Assembly (NCBI GenBank): GCA_045638265.1
Contig: JAZUBA010000063.1
Coordinates: forward strand, 1-64,000
DNA: 64,000 bases
DNA from: RGIG4140 sp045638265
GTDB taxonomy: Bacteria; Pseudomonadota; Alphaproteobacteria; CAAHEQ01; UBA3637
Reading direction: 5' to 3'
Shown here: piece after piece, positions 63,959 through 64,000 of the stretch
How the letters are laid out: every line of letters begins with the position of its first letter
Numbering within the stretch: position 1 is the first letter of the stretch
Position numbers and translations under genes: made by a program
Notes under the pieces: model-generated
What the model was told of the DNA's origin: nothing
What the model saw: the letters and a program-made list of their open reading frames with translations, nothing else
Databases searched by the model: none

Positions 63959-64000
63959 GAACATTAAGCGTAAAAGAGATTAGAATCCTTCAATGCTAAA

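Overview
The window is AT-rich, Gram-negative chromosomal DNA. A Pal lipoprotein, an NlpD-type LytM lipoprotein, a FadL-type porin, lipobox proteins and a type IVb pilus secretin point to a two-membrane proteobacterium. The low GC, the codon use and the '(G)RSMVEMLGVL' prepilin signature suggest an uncultured, probably host-associated alphaproteobacterium; this placement is inference. Genes are densely packed, often in overlapping operons, with short hairpin terminators.

Left edge (1-2.1 kb): the 3' end of a tyrosine recombinase, two small accessory genes (one HEPN-like) and a repeat-bearing non-coding stretch lie against a tRNA-Ala(GGC), which looks like the end of an integrated element. Next (2.2-11.3 kb): a GNAT enzyme, a lipoprotein, an HNH protein, a HipBA toxin-antitoxin pair, an arylsulfate sulfotransferase (ASST) homologue, a membrane-anchored GT2 glycosyltransferase that shares a small module with that ASST, and two tandem HNH-ankyrin paralogues. 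Then a Y-family DNA polymerase and pal.

The centre (13-36 kb) is surface machinery. A minus-strand operon encodes a type IVb pilus apparatus of the R64/Tcp kind: an OmpA-like periplasmic protein, a TcpQ-like lipoprotein, secretin PilN, PilO, PilP, ATPase PilQ and platform protein PilR. It is followed by a large HExxH protein with YwqK/MORN-like repeats. A VirB2/TrbC-like small pilin is divergent from it with its own strong promoter. After two convergent MFS genes comes a three-gene operon led by a giant prepilin-like protein of 1227 residues with about 137 cysteines, then a 547-residue secreted protein and a 500-residue secreted protein with the same Cys-Cys pair pattern. No ordinary short major pilin is seen, so this operon is the main candidate for an undescribed extracellular structure built on the type IVb machine.

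The 36-44 kb region is mostly envelope housekeeping: uppS with two small membrane proteins, a P5-like protein, a Sel1 protein, nlpD, a membrane-anchored DsbA-like thioredoxin and fadL. On the plus strand at 44-52.5 kb a coupled run encodes a CaCA exchanger, an MnmA-like enzyme lacking one catalytic Cys, split chromate-type transporter subunits, a Cys-rich secreted protein, a second ASST homologue, then cysD, cysN and an unknown protein. This suggests sulfate handling and sulfo-transfer at the envelope.

The 52.5-61 kb minus-strand operon pairs a MoxR-like AAA+ ATPase with a VWA/HExxH protein, a 96-residue protein and two ankyrin proteins sharing a C-terminal tail; it is a second candidate for an undescribed system. 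The window ends with a small outer-membrane barrel and two tandem membrane proteins whose 185-residue C-terminal domains are about 91% identical.
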